A stretch of 64,000 nt of DNA from Sipunculus nudus. Lineage: Eukaryota; Annelida; Sipuncula; Golfingiida; Sipunculidae. The notes below the pieces were generated by a model, which saw only the letters and a list, made by a program, of their open reading frames with translations, had not been told where the DNA came from and did no database searches. The stretch spans positions 28,283,729 to 28,347,728 of the forward strand of contig CM049314.1 in the NCBI GenBank assembly GCA_026874595.1. Reading direction: 5' to 3'. This document shows, one piece after another, positions 25,501 to 38,109 of this stretch. Each line of letters begins with the position of its first letter. Position 1 is the stretch's first letter. The translations under genes and the position numbers were made by a program.

Positions 25501-27932
25501 TGGCTACGCTATGGAAAGTTCGTCTATGCCATCCATTGTGTGATCATCGCGTTTCTTGCTTCGGACACACGTTCACCTCAAACGGAGCTAAAGTTGGGCA
25601 AGCTCAATCTGCACAGCTAACCCAGCTCTCAGGAATGTTTACAAATGGAGCATAGCTTTCACCAACGTATCACCACCACGTTCGCCAGTGCTCGCCAACG
25701 ATCATCAAAATTGTAGAGGTACACGTTTGCCCAAACATCGGTTGGCCTAAAGGCCGGTCAAAACGTTGTAGTGTAAATCCTGCTTAAGTGAGTGACCAAG
25801 TTTTTGGTTAGCATGGAGATCTTGTGTGTGTGTGTGTCACCATCCGTAGTTCCATAAATAACAATAACAAACCTCACCTCGAACAAGAACAGGACCCCAA
25901 ATAGCCGTTTCCTTCAGAAGGTAAATTGTAAAACAGGTATAGCTAAAACAAGTATTTCAAATATCGGAGCAAAATATCTGTTAATATTTTCCATCTGGTA
26001 GCATAGATAATCAACAGCTGTTAAGTATATAAACAAGACGTTGAGGTTTATATATATAATTTAATCGAGATAAGGGCCTTAATGCGTTTAATCACAAGTA
26101 ATCTCAGAGCTTTGTCAAAGTGAGCCACATATGCTCCTTCCTAGCAACTTATACATCAACTTTCCATGAACCCATTTAACCATAAAACAAAAAAGAAATG
26201 AAACCAAACACTTCTACATGGTCAATACAGACAAAATTCAACCAATGATGGATTGCTCTTTCCAAGGATGCTTATCTAGGCCTTTGGTATGATATTCTCA
26301 TTGATAATTGACATTTTATCAATTAACAAAATGCTAGTGTATGGCACCATCCACAATATTCATATTTTTTTTATTTCTATAATGAGAGCTCGCGATTATA
26401 TTCGTTTTGAGTACAGCAAAAAAGGAGTTGCCACTAAATCAGGTTTATAAAGATCAATTATTTCAAAACAATAATAGTTAAATTTAATAATAAACACAGT
26501 TTGCTTTCACAATATTCAGCATTTCGGCACAACAGAGCCGTGAGTAAGCATACTTCAATCTGGTGTTAATGAACGGTATATATACAACTGCAATGATCTG
26601 GTTTTCATCCTACGCTATTAGTTCATTTCGGATTAATGCCAAAGTTTCTCCCGATAATGGTCCCTGCACACTGTCTTTCCATCTCCATTTCATGTGTTTT
26701 ATACGTTGTTATGGTTGTGTGCGAGTAAAAACAGTCTACGTGTCTGCTTATCATAAGAGGACTGCTTTACCAGATGTCCGCTCTTGTGCAAACGTGACAT
26801 CTCCCACACAAAGAGAAGATGCACGAAGAAGAACATTTGACCAATGGGTCATGACGCACAGCTGCAAAGCGAGGCCGATTATTGGCTGACATTCACAGCT
26901 TCTTGTCAAGGACTTATCTGCCAATTTTGTCCAGACTTTGTATGATGGCAGAAATATAAATATCGGGATAAAGCACGGCTAATTAACGGTTATAGCACAG
27001 TAAATTAATGGTCTTAGTCAAAGTATAAGATAAAATAGCTCCATCAGTCCTGTTCAAGTAAATAAACTTTTCATGACCAATGAGGTTACAATGTATTAAG
27101 GTAACATCAGACTACTGATAAGAAACTGATAAAATTGTTGTGATTTCTAAGTATGTGGACAATAAAGATGAAAAAAAATCAGATGTATTCACTCTCACAG
27201 CCTTGCAGAGCAAAATACAGCCCTGTAAATTTCATGCACAGGCCAACGATTTATAAGAACAGCAACCTACTTGGTGTTATATATGATGTTTGCTATCAAT
27301 TTAAAATGTCTTGGAAACTGATCTTATTGCTGGAATACCATAACATATATCGGAAGGAGTTCCCATTTTTCCTTAAATTACGGATAAAACCCCACATAAT
27401 CCCTATACTTCACACCATGATCCTATTGACTAACTCATACATGGGGCAACAATGGGATACAAACGGTTTCATGTATCCTACCTTTCAGTCACAACTAAGA
27501 TCAGAGCGTGAAATGTACCGACTGGAGAACAAAAGTAATAAACCAGGAATATAGATATGCTGTATATATACGTCCCCCCCCCCCCCACCCCATATCAATA
27601 TGGGTCTTTACACAAGTAGGAACCACAAATCAAAAGTCTGAAAATAAAGAAAGCAACCATAAGAGAAGTTACTCGTCTTGAACAAAAAAAGGAGGATAAG
27701 GTTCAACTTGTAACTTTGACCTGTTGACCCCAAAATCAAAAGAGTTCTTCCAAAATTAATTTGTAATATAAAGTGAAATAATCCAACACAAATAACCAAT
27801 CCAACCAATAACCTTAATGAGAATAATTATCATGGGTAGCCTTGACCTTTGATGTTCTGATATCATATTTGACAGGATTCTTCCCTTAGTGATGGCTAAT
27901 ACATGCGTGAAGTTGAAACATATACTGAAACA

Positions 27933-28224
27933 TTTGGAGCGTTATTGCGTAATTCATCGGGCACTAGACTTGAGATCACAAGGCTAGTTTTCGGTTCGCG
28001 TCCCATTCTTACCGCCGTCTGCGCCACGACGCCCAGGCAAGTCTTTACCACAAGGGTGCGCTCTCTTGACCAAGGAGTGAATAGGTACTGGTCATGGCAG
28101 GGAGGCAACTGTAAAACGAATAACCTTCTAGTGCCTGATATGGCTGCTTGGGTTGAATGCTCCCCAGGGAGCCGAGAAAAGCTACAAGAATGGACAGGTC
28201 GAAAAGACGGATGAGACTGAAATG
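27933..28224 (+). mobile_element. tRNA-headed SINE-like element, copy B
   Basis: Counterpart of 17112-17430 with the same tRNA-like head and body, lacking about 20 bp near 28208. Confidence 0.7.
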
Positions 28225-28829
28225 GTTGGTGATATCAGACTTTTAACCCCCACCTTTAACATATTAACAGCTGCACAGGTGATAATGACAGGTATCGACA
28301 GAAATTCCCATGTGCCGACGGATGAAATATTACACTGAAGATCAGAATTAATGTCATCCATTTTCAATTTCCTCTGAGAACTTGGCTGAAGCAATTTGTG
28401 TATCATATTTGAAAGCAAAAAAGTATGCAACACTTCAAAAGTTAGGAGACTCCCATAGATACTTTATTTTAGTTGATTAGACCTTGAAGATTAATGTTAA
28501 AGTCAACCATCTTTGTTCCTGTCCCAAGAAAACTGCTGCAACAATGTATTATAGATGAGGAAAAGTGTACAAGAATTAAAATGTTATGGAGTTCACAATC
28601 ATATATTTAAGCTGATTGGACATTCAGTATCAAGGACAAGGTCTTTAGTGTTCGAACTCATTTGAAAATTTAATTGAAACAAATAATGCGTATTAAATTT
28701 GACGGGAACATATGCAGTACTTATAGTTACCATGGTATTCATGATAAATCCTATATTTCTGTAGATGTTACCTTGAAGATCATGGTCATCAAAGTTCGAG
28801 ATCCTGGGAGATATTGATCGAGAACATTC

Positions 28830-28841
<12 letters not shown>

Positions 28842-28893
<52 letters not shown>
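28842..28893. repeat. (TA)n microsatellite, copy B
   Basis: Counterpart of 18041-18084 and slightly longer. Confidence 0.9.
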
Positions 28894-28897
<4 letters not shown>

Positions 28898-29894
28898 ATT
28901 TGAGGGGGAAACCTGTAATACTACAAAACTTTCTAGGCCTTACGATTATGAAGTATATGCCCTGATTATGAATGACATGATGGTAGGATGATGGACGAAG
29001 ACCAGTCGCTGTTACTCAGGATAAATGAAACTGAGCTCAACTAAAAACAGAAGCAACACCGTTTAGGTTGAAAATCTGCAGTACGGCCACAAGGTGGCGT
29101 TCATACTATGTTTTGCATCACTGATCGCGCCTGATGCAAGTTAAATGATATTTTGGATAATACAATATGATGAAAACACTACGCTTTATGCATATTTAAC
29201 ATACCTTGCACGTTAAAAGGTCCTTTCTGCAAGCCATAAACTCTTCTTCCTCTCAGTGTTGATTAGATCAGACATAAACCCAACCGTTATGTGATTTGTC
29301 ATCCAGCTTTTTGGGTTATCTTTTAGGGTTTTCAACAGTAACCATGCTTTTTTTTAATTATGATGTCAGATAAACATCAAATGGTAACAATTTATGCCAA
29401 CAAAGTAACCACGTTATGGCTGTTACTGTGGTCATATCACTGCTTACGTCAATTTAAGTGGCCTAATTATGATATTAACTTAATTTAGGATATTTGTATA
29501 CGTGCCCGTTTTTCTCTTATTACCATTCTCTCAACCCCGAATACACAACTCAGTATGCACAAAACAAGGTGTTAATCCCATCTGTCTGGTAACAAATTAT
29601 TTCCTGTGCTATGTACAAGTTGAATTTTGTCAGGTAATTCAGGTGAGACATGCATGTACTCATGCTGTCAGATATTTTACAAAAGTGCAGTTGGATATAC
29701 CAATGTACTGAATTATAACTGAACTTGTCTTTCCATGGAAGATGTGGTTAAAGGGATGTATTCAGGCGCAATATCACATCTATTCTTTCACACTATCAGT
29801 TCCGGTTTGCTTCATGCAAAAGTTTTTCAGCAAAACCATTCCAACACACAATCTCAGTACCTCACATACGGCGCGGTTTAACACCTTGTTATGG

Positions 29895-31285
29895 CTCTGC
29901 GTGTTAGTAAACACAGTGTATATCTTACATAACATGACCGCGTCACCGGAGGTACGCCTGTGAGCCGCAAAAGGCGGTTTTTAGCCACTCGGAACGGGTA
30001 TTACATATTTTTGGCCTAGTCAGTCGGGGCATCTCCTGATTGCCACGTGTTGTGGCTCCACCATTCACACTACCCCATATGCTGTGTTTATGTTTACATG
30101 TGATCGAGCCTGGCCCATTGTTTTTAACACTCGTTTACAGGAGTAAGCAAACGGTTTTAAGGTAATATTTTGGCAGGCATAGAATTATTTTAAAGGAAAG
30201 AAAGTTTTTGTTGTATAACTTCCTCGTGTTTTATAGGTGATAACATTTGCCCAAACAAATCCAACAAATGGTCTGATTTAATTTTAGTGACAACATACCT
30301 GTAGGGTAAGCATCACAGGGCATGGCACTCTGACAGGTCAATACATTTTTCAAGTCAGAAGGGCAAATAGTAGCTACATGCAGATATTCTGTTTCTTAAA
30401 CACAGTATTGTGTAACTAATTTCAGCTAAAACTGTAAATCTTTTTAAGCCAGTGTGATTTAAAAACATCTTAGTCATTACCCTATAATTTATCAATAAAC
30501 ATCTAAATGACCAAACAAAATTGTGATCTGAATGTGCAATATGCCTATTTAATCCTGAAATTTAAAACAATTCTTTGGTTTTGAGCAGACTGCTCATTAA
30601 AACTGCGACTTAATTAAAAGTAAGATAAGGTAAAAGATACATCACCTGTAGCTGCTGACTTTTACAGATATTAAACTGGTACAGTCTTCAGCAAACGTCC
30701 CAAACCTTGTGCACCTGACTACCAAGTAAACCACTTTATAATGAATTTACAATAATCAAGCTCATATCCATATGAAAATGCAGAAACGAAAGTAAAACTG
30801 TGTTTTCTCTTAAAGGAAAAAAATGAAAGTCTCTCCACGTGTGTGCTTTCTTACTAAATACTGCCAGTGCCCTTAGCGAAAAATATGGTTGTGGAATTTC
30901 TGTTTGTTACTCTGCCCAAACCTTGCGAATCATCCTGAAGCTCAAGGATTACTGTGTGAATCCAACATATTTATGCCACTGACACTGGACCAACTGTATA
31001 ATTATTGGTCAATGAAGAGCAGAGATTAACAGAAGAGATCCACTGCCTGTTTGTTACCCTGTTGGAATTAACTGAATATATGTCAAATATTTTGATCAGC
31101 TGCATGTGGTATGTACATGCTTATATTACAGCACAATATATCATTTATAATATTTATGAAAGTGGTATGATACATGGAATGAGGATATACACTGCAGGAT
31201 ATTAATCAGGTGTTGGATGTTAGGAGAAAGATACAGGTTTGCATTGGAGGAAATTAGAGGGTGTGACAAATGTATATGATTTTAA
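29895..31285. other. single-copy flank right of the duplication, no gene recognised
   Basis: The 29895-30100 part is richer in GC (CACCGGAGGTACGCC, AAAAGGCGGTTTTTAGCC), unlike its surroundings. An ATG at about 29934 followed by a GTACGC donor-like site could be a first exon, but support is too thin to call. The rest is AT-rich. Confidence 0.4.
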
Positions 31286-31287
31286 CG

Positions 31288-31405
31288 GCACGGCATGCCA
31301 TACCATGAAATAGCATAGCATACCATAGCATGGCATAGCATATAGCATATAGTACAGCACAGCACAGCACACCACATTACACCGCACCACACCGCACCAC
31401 ACCTA
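31288..31405. repeat. imperfect 5-bp repeat tract (GCATA, GCACA, CCACA)
   Basis: Runs of AGCATAGCATACCATAGCAT then AGTACAGCACAGCACAGCAC and CCGCACCACACCGCACCAC. A pentanucleotide array that changes motif along its length. It lies just past the unidentified exon at 31459-31579. Confidence 0.85.
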
Positions 31406-31458
31406 AAACTGTACCGAAGCTTCTGGAAACATAAACAATATATAAATACAGCACTCAC

Positions 31459-31579
31459 AGGGGGCAATTTTCCAATCTTGAATTCCATTCTGTTGGGTCC
31501 AGCAGGCCAATAATGCCAAGCACTACAGTGTTCATGCCAGGATCAAAAGAAGGAAACCAGTCAGACAAATCATAGGTTA
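31459..31579 (-). CDS. internal exon of an unidentified protein
   Basis: An open segment bounded by a good acceptor (GTGCACAG) and a strong donor (GTGAGTGC). It reads TYDLSDWFPSFDPGMNTVVL then GIIGLLDPTEWNSRLENCP, 39 whole codons with two spare bases at each end. The composition (W, P, G, few repeats) and clean splice sites look like genuine coding sequence, unlike its AT-rich surroundings. I do not recognise the protein. It lies beyond the end of the kinase gene on the same strand, so it should belong to a separate gene; partner exons were not found. Confidence 0.4.
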
Positions 31580-31699
31580 CTGTGCACGTACAATAAATAT
31601 GGAAAAATGGAACAACATGAAATATGTCCTTGTAAAAGTTTCCAGTTAGAGCATTTAAAACTGACACTTGCACCAGTCATACAAATTCAACAAAAAATA

Positions 31700-32092
31700 A
31701 AAATTATGTTGCCATGGTATACACCTTTATATACACAGTATAAGAGTTAAATTTTCAGCAAATACATCATCTATTATTTACACCTATTACAGTTCCAGAC
31801 TGTCACTGTCAGCTATACAATGTGTGTGGACATGTCTCAATACACATAAATTATGCCTGTGTCATTGTGTATGTACAGAGATAAGTGAATTTTAGTACAA
31901 CCCAGGCATCACATTTGTTCCATTATCCAAAAATACAAGCACAGCAAGGATAAAACTAATCACTTAATGTTCTTGAAAGTCACAACCACTCAGTTAAGAA
32001 AATAAATGTTCATTTTAGTCACGAGGATTGACATTAGAACAAAATGTTTTTGTAGAATTTATCTCATTTGAGTACATTCAGTATTAATTGTG

Positions 32093-32135
<43 letters not shown>

Positions 32136-34330
32136 TATATATGTGTGTGCATGTGTGTGTGTTCAAGAAGGTGAGGGATTCTGTGTGAGCATGTGAATTT
32201 CAATAGATAATATCATACATTTAAAATAAACATCATTAAGTTACCTGAACTGACATAATATGTACCAGGTATATACAGAACAACAATACAATTATTTTTT
32301 CTCTTCAAAATATACAAACATTCACTATCACATTCATTATCATACACCCTCAGGATTAGTCAGTCAGTAGGGTTAACATCATAACAGATACGGTTGTATC
32401 ACTCTATCTTAAATACTCCTGTTACTTAAAAGAACTAAGTATCCTTCCTTTACTTGAACACATGAATGGCAAACTGCACTCTCTGGCATATAAATGAATA
32501 AACAGTCATTATATAAAATATATATATATTTTAAATGAAATATGGAAGTAAGCATATACATATTTATCTTGATTACATTGCGACTGACCTACTAATTAAA
32601 TCATGTATGACAGACTGACATATTTTTGTAATATTAAACAAACATAAAGATTAAAGGGTCCTATACTGATATCTGTATTTTGTTAACTAAAGATAATCCC
32701 TTGAACAATTTATAAAAATAGACCAGAAAAAGCCAAATAACAACACACTGTTTGTTTTTTTATACCCACATGATAATAACATGTGGAGGGCCTGCCAAAA
32801 AAATCCAAACACATTCAACAAGGACATCTGGTGGCAAGTAAGATGAATCAGGATTTTGCAATTAGTGACCTTTCAACTTCTGCACATAAGTAACCAACCA
32901 CCTTAGAATACATGTTTTATTTCTTTTTGTCAGCATAAGCACATGTACGGTGTTTACTAAGCCCTTGTAGATAAATAACTCATAAATCTGTCCCAGAGGC
33001 GTTATAAGAACTTGCCTTAACAGATATAACCTACAGATCATCATTATTACATATGTAGAGTAAACTTGAATCACATACTTTCTTCAGAAGACACTACTCA
33101 AAACAGAAGAAATTCCACCAAATAAGCTTTATGCAAAATCATTAATTCCTAGAGAAAATGTTTTGCTTAATCATGAACAGTCAATCAAATGATAATTTTA
33201 TAACATATTAAGTGATATTAAATGGTAAAGAATTTATGTCTGTATAATAATATAATATCTGTTTCTAATATTTACTTAGTAAGATGCATACAAGACTTCT
33301 TATTGAAAATTGTTTTTTAAGCCAAATAACAATACACAACATGATTTAATAAAAATATCCCACATAAGATAGATTATTTGAGGAACTACATATTCACAAA
33401 TATTAAAAGAAAATAGTTTTAACCAAAGACACAAGCGTACCTTGTACAATGTCATAAATGAAAGTTGGTGAAAATAAACTTGAAATGAAACACATGTAAA
33501 ATCGAAAATGGAATTTTAATATATAGAAAAATATAGAATAAAACTCAGGGTGTGCCAGACACCAATATAAACAGTTAATTCATTTAAGTATGAAGTAGAT
33601 GTCTTGCCCAATTCTGTTCAGACCAACTCTGGACCAGTGTTGATAAAATATCACAACAAAGAAAAGGGCACCCATGGTTTATAAGTAAATAACTGGGATA
33701 TTACCCTGATGTACAGCTTTACATGTAGTATATACCTGACATTAGAGTGAAAAAGATAACCTGCTTTGCCTTTATAGATTTAGAAATCTGAAATACTTTC
33801 ATGAACTTAAAACACAACAAATCTGTTGGCAAATTTGGAAAAGAAAACACTGAACATTATAAGTAAAATTAAGAAAGAAGAGGTAAAATGCATAATAACC
33901 TGAATAAACAGGGATGAAAAGCTGTTTTCACTGTCTGTTTAGACATAAAACGTAAACGCTAGACTGGGATAGTAATATTATGTAAAATATCAATATACAT
34001 ATGCATCATAATCTTGGAACTGGAGCTCAATATAAATATTTGTTTATCTGTATATCATAAGAGTGAACTTAATATGACCTGATAAACTAAACAGCAAGGG
34101 ATACTTTATTTCAACAATAATCCTATTCTCTAAATGGTAAATCTCTCAAAAGGTGACACTTTATACATTATACTAATATACTTCATATCTGAGGTAATGA
34201 AATCTGTTTGCATGCATTACTCCTATCCATTTTGCTACAGTGGAATAGAAATGAAACTGAAACATGCTGGTGTTTCTTTTCCACATGGATATATTAACAT
34301 TTAATCACAATACAGGATATCACCGATGCA
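31700..34330. other. no gene recognised
   Basis: Low-GC sequence between the unidentified exon and the kinase 3' end. Apart from the (TA)n tract, nothing is supported; the open frame 32862-33074 on the minus strand shows no known motif. Confidence 0.45.
32098..32148. repeat. (TA)n microsatellite
   Basis: TA repeats followed by TGTGTG. Confidence 0.9.
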
Positions 34331-34369
34331 GTTACTCATGTAAACAAGGGCACCGCAAAGCGATCCCCG

Positions 34370-34760
34370 CTGGGATCATAGTCATAAGGGCCCGGGTATA
34401 TTACACAAGTGTGAAAATGATGAGGGCAGGTCTCTTACCTTGACCTTAGACCCTCTGACCTTGACCTCAATAGGGTTCTTCATCCATGTGTTGGTAAGCA
34501 TGTTACATGATGTGAAAGATGAAAGGTTTAGGTGAAACAGTTTGGCTTAAAATTGATCCACAAGCTTTTTAAAAATGTGGAATGCATGGCCTTGACCTTT
34601 GACCCAGTGACCTAAAAATCAATAGGGTTTGTCATCCATTCGGTTTAGGTGAAACGGTTTGGCTTAAAATTGATCCACAAGGCAATCCCTGAAGGATGGA
34701 ATGCTGGACGCACGAAAAGAGGCGTTACTCTATCCCCATATACTATATGAGGGGAAAATT
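34370..34760. repeat. CCTTGACCTTTGACC-type interspersed repeat
   Basis: Contains two related units, each with a CCTTGACC(T)TTGACC block, then TCAATAGGGTT(C/T)(T/G)TCATCCAT, then GGTTTAGGTGAAAC(A/G)GTTTGG (around 34440-34550 and 34590-34680). A dispersed, non-coding family. Confidence 0.65.
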
Positions 34761-35102
34761 AAGGAGTTAAATTACTTGCTGGTGCAGCCAAAAATCTGTG
34801 TATGCAGAAAAACATGATTCAGCCAGATACCCATTAGCACAGATTAAACTGACTGCACATGCTGATCAGCTTCCATAATAAATAATGTAATTATTGAAAA
34901 AATATTTAGCCAAAACTGTTGTATACTTTTCATGGTTTGTGCACATGCAGCCATGTTGAATGAATGTGCTGGCCAGGCTGAATGCTAGATGCTAGATGTT
35001 TTCCCACAGGCTCTCATTTGCTACCTTCATACTTGAGAGTAATGGTATTGGTGATATCCCATTTAAGTGTTTAATTGTCCTGATGTTTTTATGTAAAGTT
35101 TA

Positions 35103-35258
35103 TCTGAGCAAATGTACCAACCCAAGATGTTCAGATTATCAAGGTACTACTGTATATAATGTTACACTTATCTGAGCAAATTTACCACCCCAAGATGTTC
35201 GGATCATCAAGGTAATAATGTTCAGATAATCAAGGTATTACTGTATATAACATTACAC
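35103..35258. repeat. 68-bp tandem repeat in kinase 3' UTR
   Basis: Units start TCTGAGCAAATGTACCA at 35103 and TCTGAGCAAATTTACCA at 35171; a third partial unit (35218-35258) overlaps the last codons' edge. It should lie in the 3' UTR of the kinase mRNA. Confidence 0.75.
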
Positions 35259-35462
35259 TGTCATGTTGAGGCTCTTCAGGTTCTTCAAGGACGGATGAAC
35301 ATGTTTGGAGGAAGAGATGGAGCTGAAGAAATCAAAAAGGTCCTTAAATTTAGGTCGTTTTGGTGCCTCATAAGACCAGCATTCACACATGACCTCATAA
35401 ACCTCCATGGGACAGTCTTTAGGTTTCTCCAGCCTGCCTCCTCGATCGATCATCTGGACCAC
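35253..35462 (-). CDS. shark: Shark-like kinase last exon: kinase C-lobe end and stop
   Basis: 210 nt including the stop, acceptor TTTCAG, reads in phase 0. Encodes VVQMIDRGGRLEKPKDCP, MEVYEVMCECWSYEAPKRPK (kinase subdomain XI with its conserved Trp and Arg) and FKDLFDFFSSI, then a short tail ending SLNMTV. Joining it directly to exon 13 (phase 2) would give a stop within five codons, so an exon of about 125 nt is missing in between. A possible ATTAAA poly(A) signal lies about 180 bp past the stop (35070-35075, minus strand). Confidence 0.93.
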   Translation of the reverse strand: MVQMIDRGGRLEKPKDCPMEVYEVMCECWSYEAPKRPKFKDLFDFFSSISSSKHVHPSLKNLKSLNMTV

Positions 35463-35464
35463 CT

Positions 35465-38100
35465 GAAATAAAAACAAAACAAAATCAATAAATTGATGAT
35501 GTTGCATTTGCATGCTCAAGGTCATGACTAAAAGGACAACACTTATACACAATGATGAAGGCTGGAAAGTTTGGTGAATCTCCAGTTTATATTAGTGAAT
35601 ACAATGTCACACTTATATATTTATTTTATTTGACCAATTTTATGACAAAATTTGGTCACAGTTACCTTTTTTTCAGAAAAATATGTTGATTTACAACAGG
35701 GCAATACATGTAAATAAGAACTATGAATTTAAATGCCTAGCCATGCATAAAATAGCATTTAAGTAATATTAAGTTAGTGGTCAAAATGAAATAAATATTA
35801 TCAATTCCTCAAATAAGGTCGCCCAAATGTTAATTAGTTCAATGTAGACATTTGTTGCAGATTTCCATCAACTTTGAACCATATCAGATAAAAATTCTAA
35901 ATTCTTTCATGCTCGCAAGAAAACACGGATAAGTTTGAATAAGATCATGCATGGTATTCCAGTCATGTAAGTTATTTATAAAGGTTATGTAACAGATCAG
36001 AATGGGACATTTTAAAATGGTCACAAAATATGTAAAAATTTGGGCATGAAATTCCTGTGTGATAATAACTAAGAAAATATTAATATCACATGCTTTAAAG
36101 GTAATATAAACTCTGGCATTAATAGGTAGAATGTTTCACCTTTTTAGTTCACGTCAGCTTAATACAAAAGTTTTCCAGCAGAACCACCTTAGCTCATACA
36201 CTGCTCTCACACCCATTTTAAATTTTCTATGGATCTGTATGTGAGTTACACAGTTCACAAAAGTTTGTTTACATGAACATAACTGCATGACCAGAGGTCT
36301 GATTCCATGCATGTATGACAATTTCCAAACAAAGGGAACAAACATAAAAAAGAAAACAGGAAGATGTACTGGTTAGAAACTCATAATTTTGATTTGTGAA
36401 GATTTGGCCAAAAGCACTATGCTTATGCACCACTGATTGTGCCCGGACAAAGTTTATTTCCACTTGTGTATAGGACTTGGGTAAGAAACCGGTGTAAGAA
36501 TGAAATATTCTCAGATAGCAAGCATAATATTGTATTGAGAAAGCAAAGTATTTTATGTATATTTATCATATATTGTATGTGAAAAGGGAACTTTAAACAG
36601 ATTAAAATGCTTAATAGGGTGCAAAGGAATTGTTATAACTGGTTTCACTTCTAACCAATTTAGATTTCCTCAGATGTTCTTCAACAGATCTACTATGTTG
36701 CTTTTTAAGAAAGATCTTGCTGCAAAACTAAAACCGTCATATAGGTTTCAGCTCCTTATCCATGGTGCCTGTATGAACGGAATTTCAGGGATGTAAAATG
36801 CATGGTATTACAAATATTTACTGAGTCAATATTTAGTTCCAAAACCAATCACCTGCTGGCTAAAACTGGAATAACATGAGTGATATATGACTGCAGATAG
36901 AGTTCTATGAAACCTATCAGATATTGTTTGGGGAAACAACACACCAACATTTCTGGGTAGATGCTGACACACCTTGTTTATCAAGGAAACTTATACAACT
37001 AATAGAAAAACAGTTGTGTATGTGTGAGTCTTACTGAGATGAGTGAATGTGTTCATTATAACTAAAATATCTTGTGTATGACCTGTGAATTAAAGTTACA
37101 CCTGTTACCATAGTTACTTGAAGTTTGAGATATAAATATAAACTATTCGGCATCACTTTGTTCTAAACAAATACCATCATATCAGATATACTGCACATTT
37201 AACACCATTCTTAATAAAAATTATTTTTTTAACAGATATTATTATAAAATGTTCTGTTCTTGATTTATTAAGAAATCATCAAAGTGCAATTTTTTTTTTT
37301 AAATTAATACTTGTTCCATTTAACTTGAAAGTAAAATAAATGCATTCTTTAAGAACCAGAATAATTAAAGGGGACAAATCACCTATAAAGCATGTTTTTT
37401 AACAAAACACTGCTTCTTCCCTTTAAAAAAATTGTACATGCCAAAATATAAATTTTGATTATTTGGCCAGTATCAAGTAACAACTGATACAACCACGAGT
37501 TATAAGTCAAACAAATTAAAATCTTTAATGAGCACTTGTCTGAGTAATATTTTAAATTTTTGACAAATTTATTTATTATTTTAATTTTGTAATAAGTATA
37601 AACCAACAAGTTAAACACCTGGAAAAAATTTAGATTAATTTAATATAATCAACTGCATCCTTGTCTATCATTATCTTGGTTCATATAATCCCTAATAGTA
37701 AACAACAATTTATTTTAATTATTTATTTTTCATTTTTTTGGTTGAAATGAAAAATACCCAATGGTGACTGCATGGTGTCATTTGAAATACAATTTTTGCC
37801 ATCCATGGAAAATCCATAAATGATCAGTAATTGCAAGGTACTCCCCTGTAACTCATTAACTATAAATTCCTTTTCCATTTATTTTTTTAAGTTCTTATCA
37901 TAAACCAAGAATTAAAAAAAAGTGTATTGTTATGTTTATGACCTAAACAAATACTAGTGGAGGGGGTTGGACAGTTAGATCCAGTTGAAGTCACCCAAGA
38001 GCTGGCTGGCTGCAGAGTGCCTCACTTCAAGCATGCATAATTGGCCTGAAAGGTCAATGTGGGGACATAAAAGAGGGGCTTCATTACAGCCAAGGTGTGA
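35465..38100. other. kinase intron before the last exon, proximal part
   Basis: AT-rich intron sequence. No kinase exon encoding the APE to helix-F region was seen on the minus strand here, nor in 38100-43690. Confidence 0.5.
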
Positions 38101-38109
38101 TATGGTCTC

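Larger units (their letters stand above)
19090..29894 (+). repeat. tandem segmental duplication, copy B (10.8 kb)
   Basis: Second direct copy of 7383-19089. It is shorter because about 150 bp and about 1.33 kb present in copy A are missing at 25452 and 25824. It holds an extra ~545 bp at 21677-22222 and two small insertions within the minisatellite. Its right edge reads TTATGGCTCTGCGTG, which continues into single-copy sequence. Confidence 0.95.

Noticed and set aside
29934-29953. ATG followed by a GTACGC donor-like site in a GC-richer stretch just right of the duplication
   Set aside because: Six codons only; no promoter or downstream exon could be tied to it.
31220-31402. Cys/Met/Tyr-rich minus-strand frames resembling short secreted peptides
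   Set aside because: They translate the GCATA/GCACA simple repeat and have no signal peptide context.
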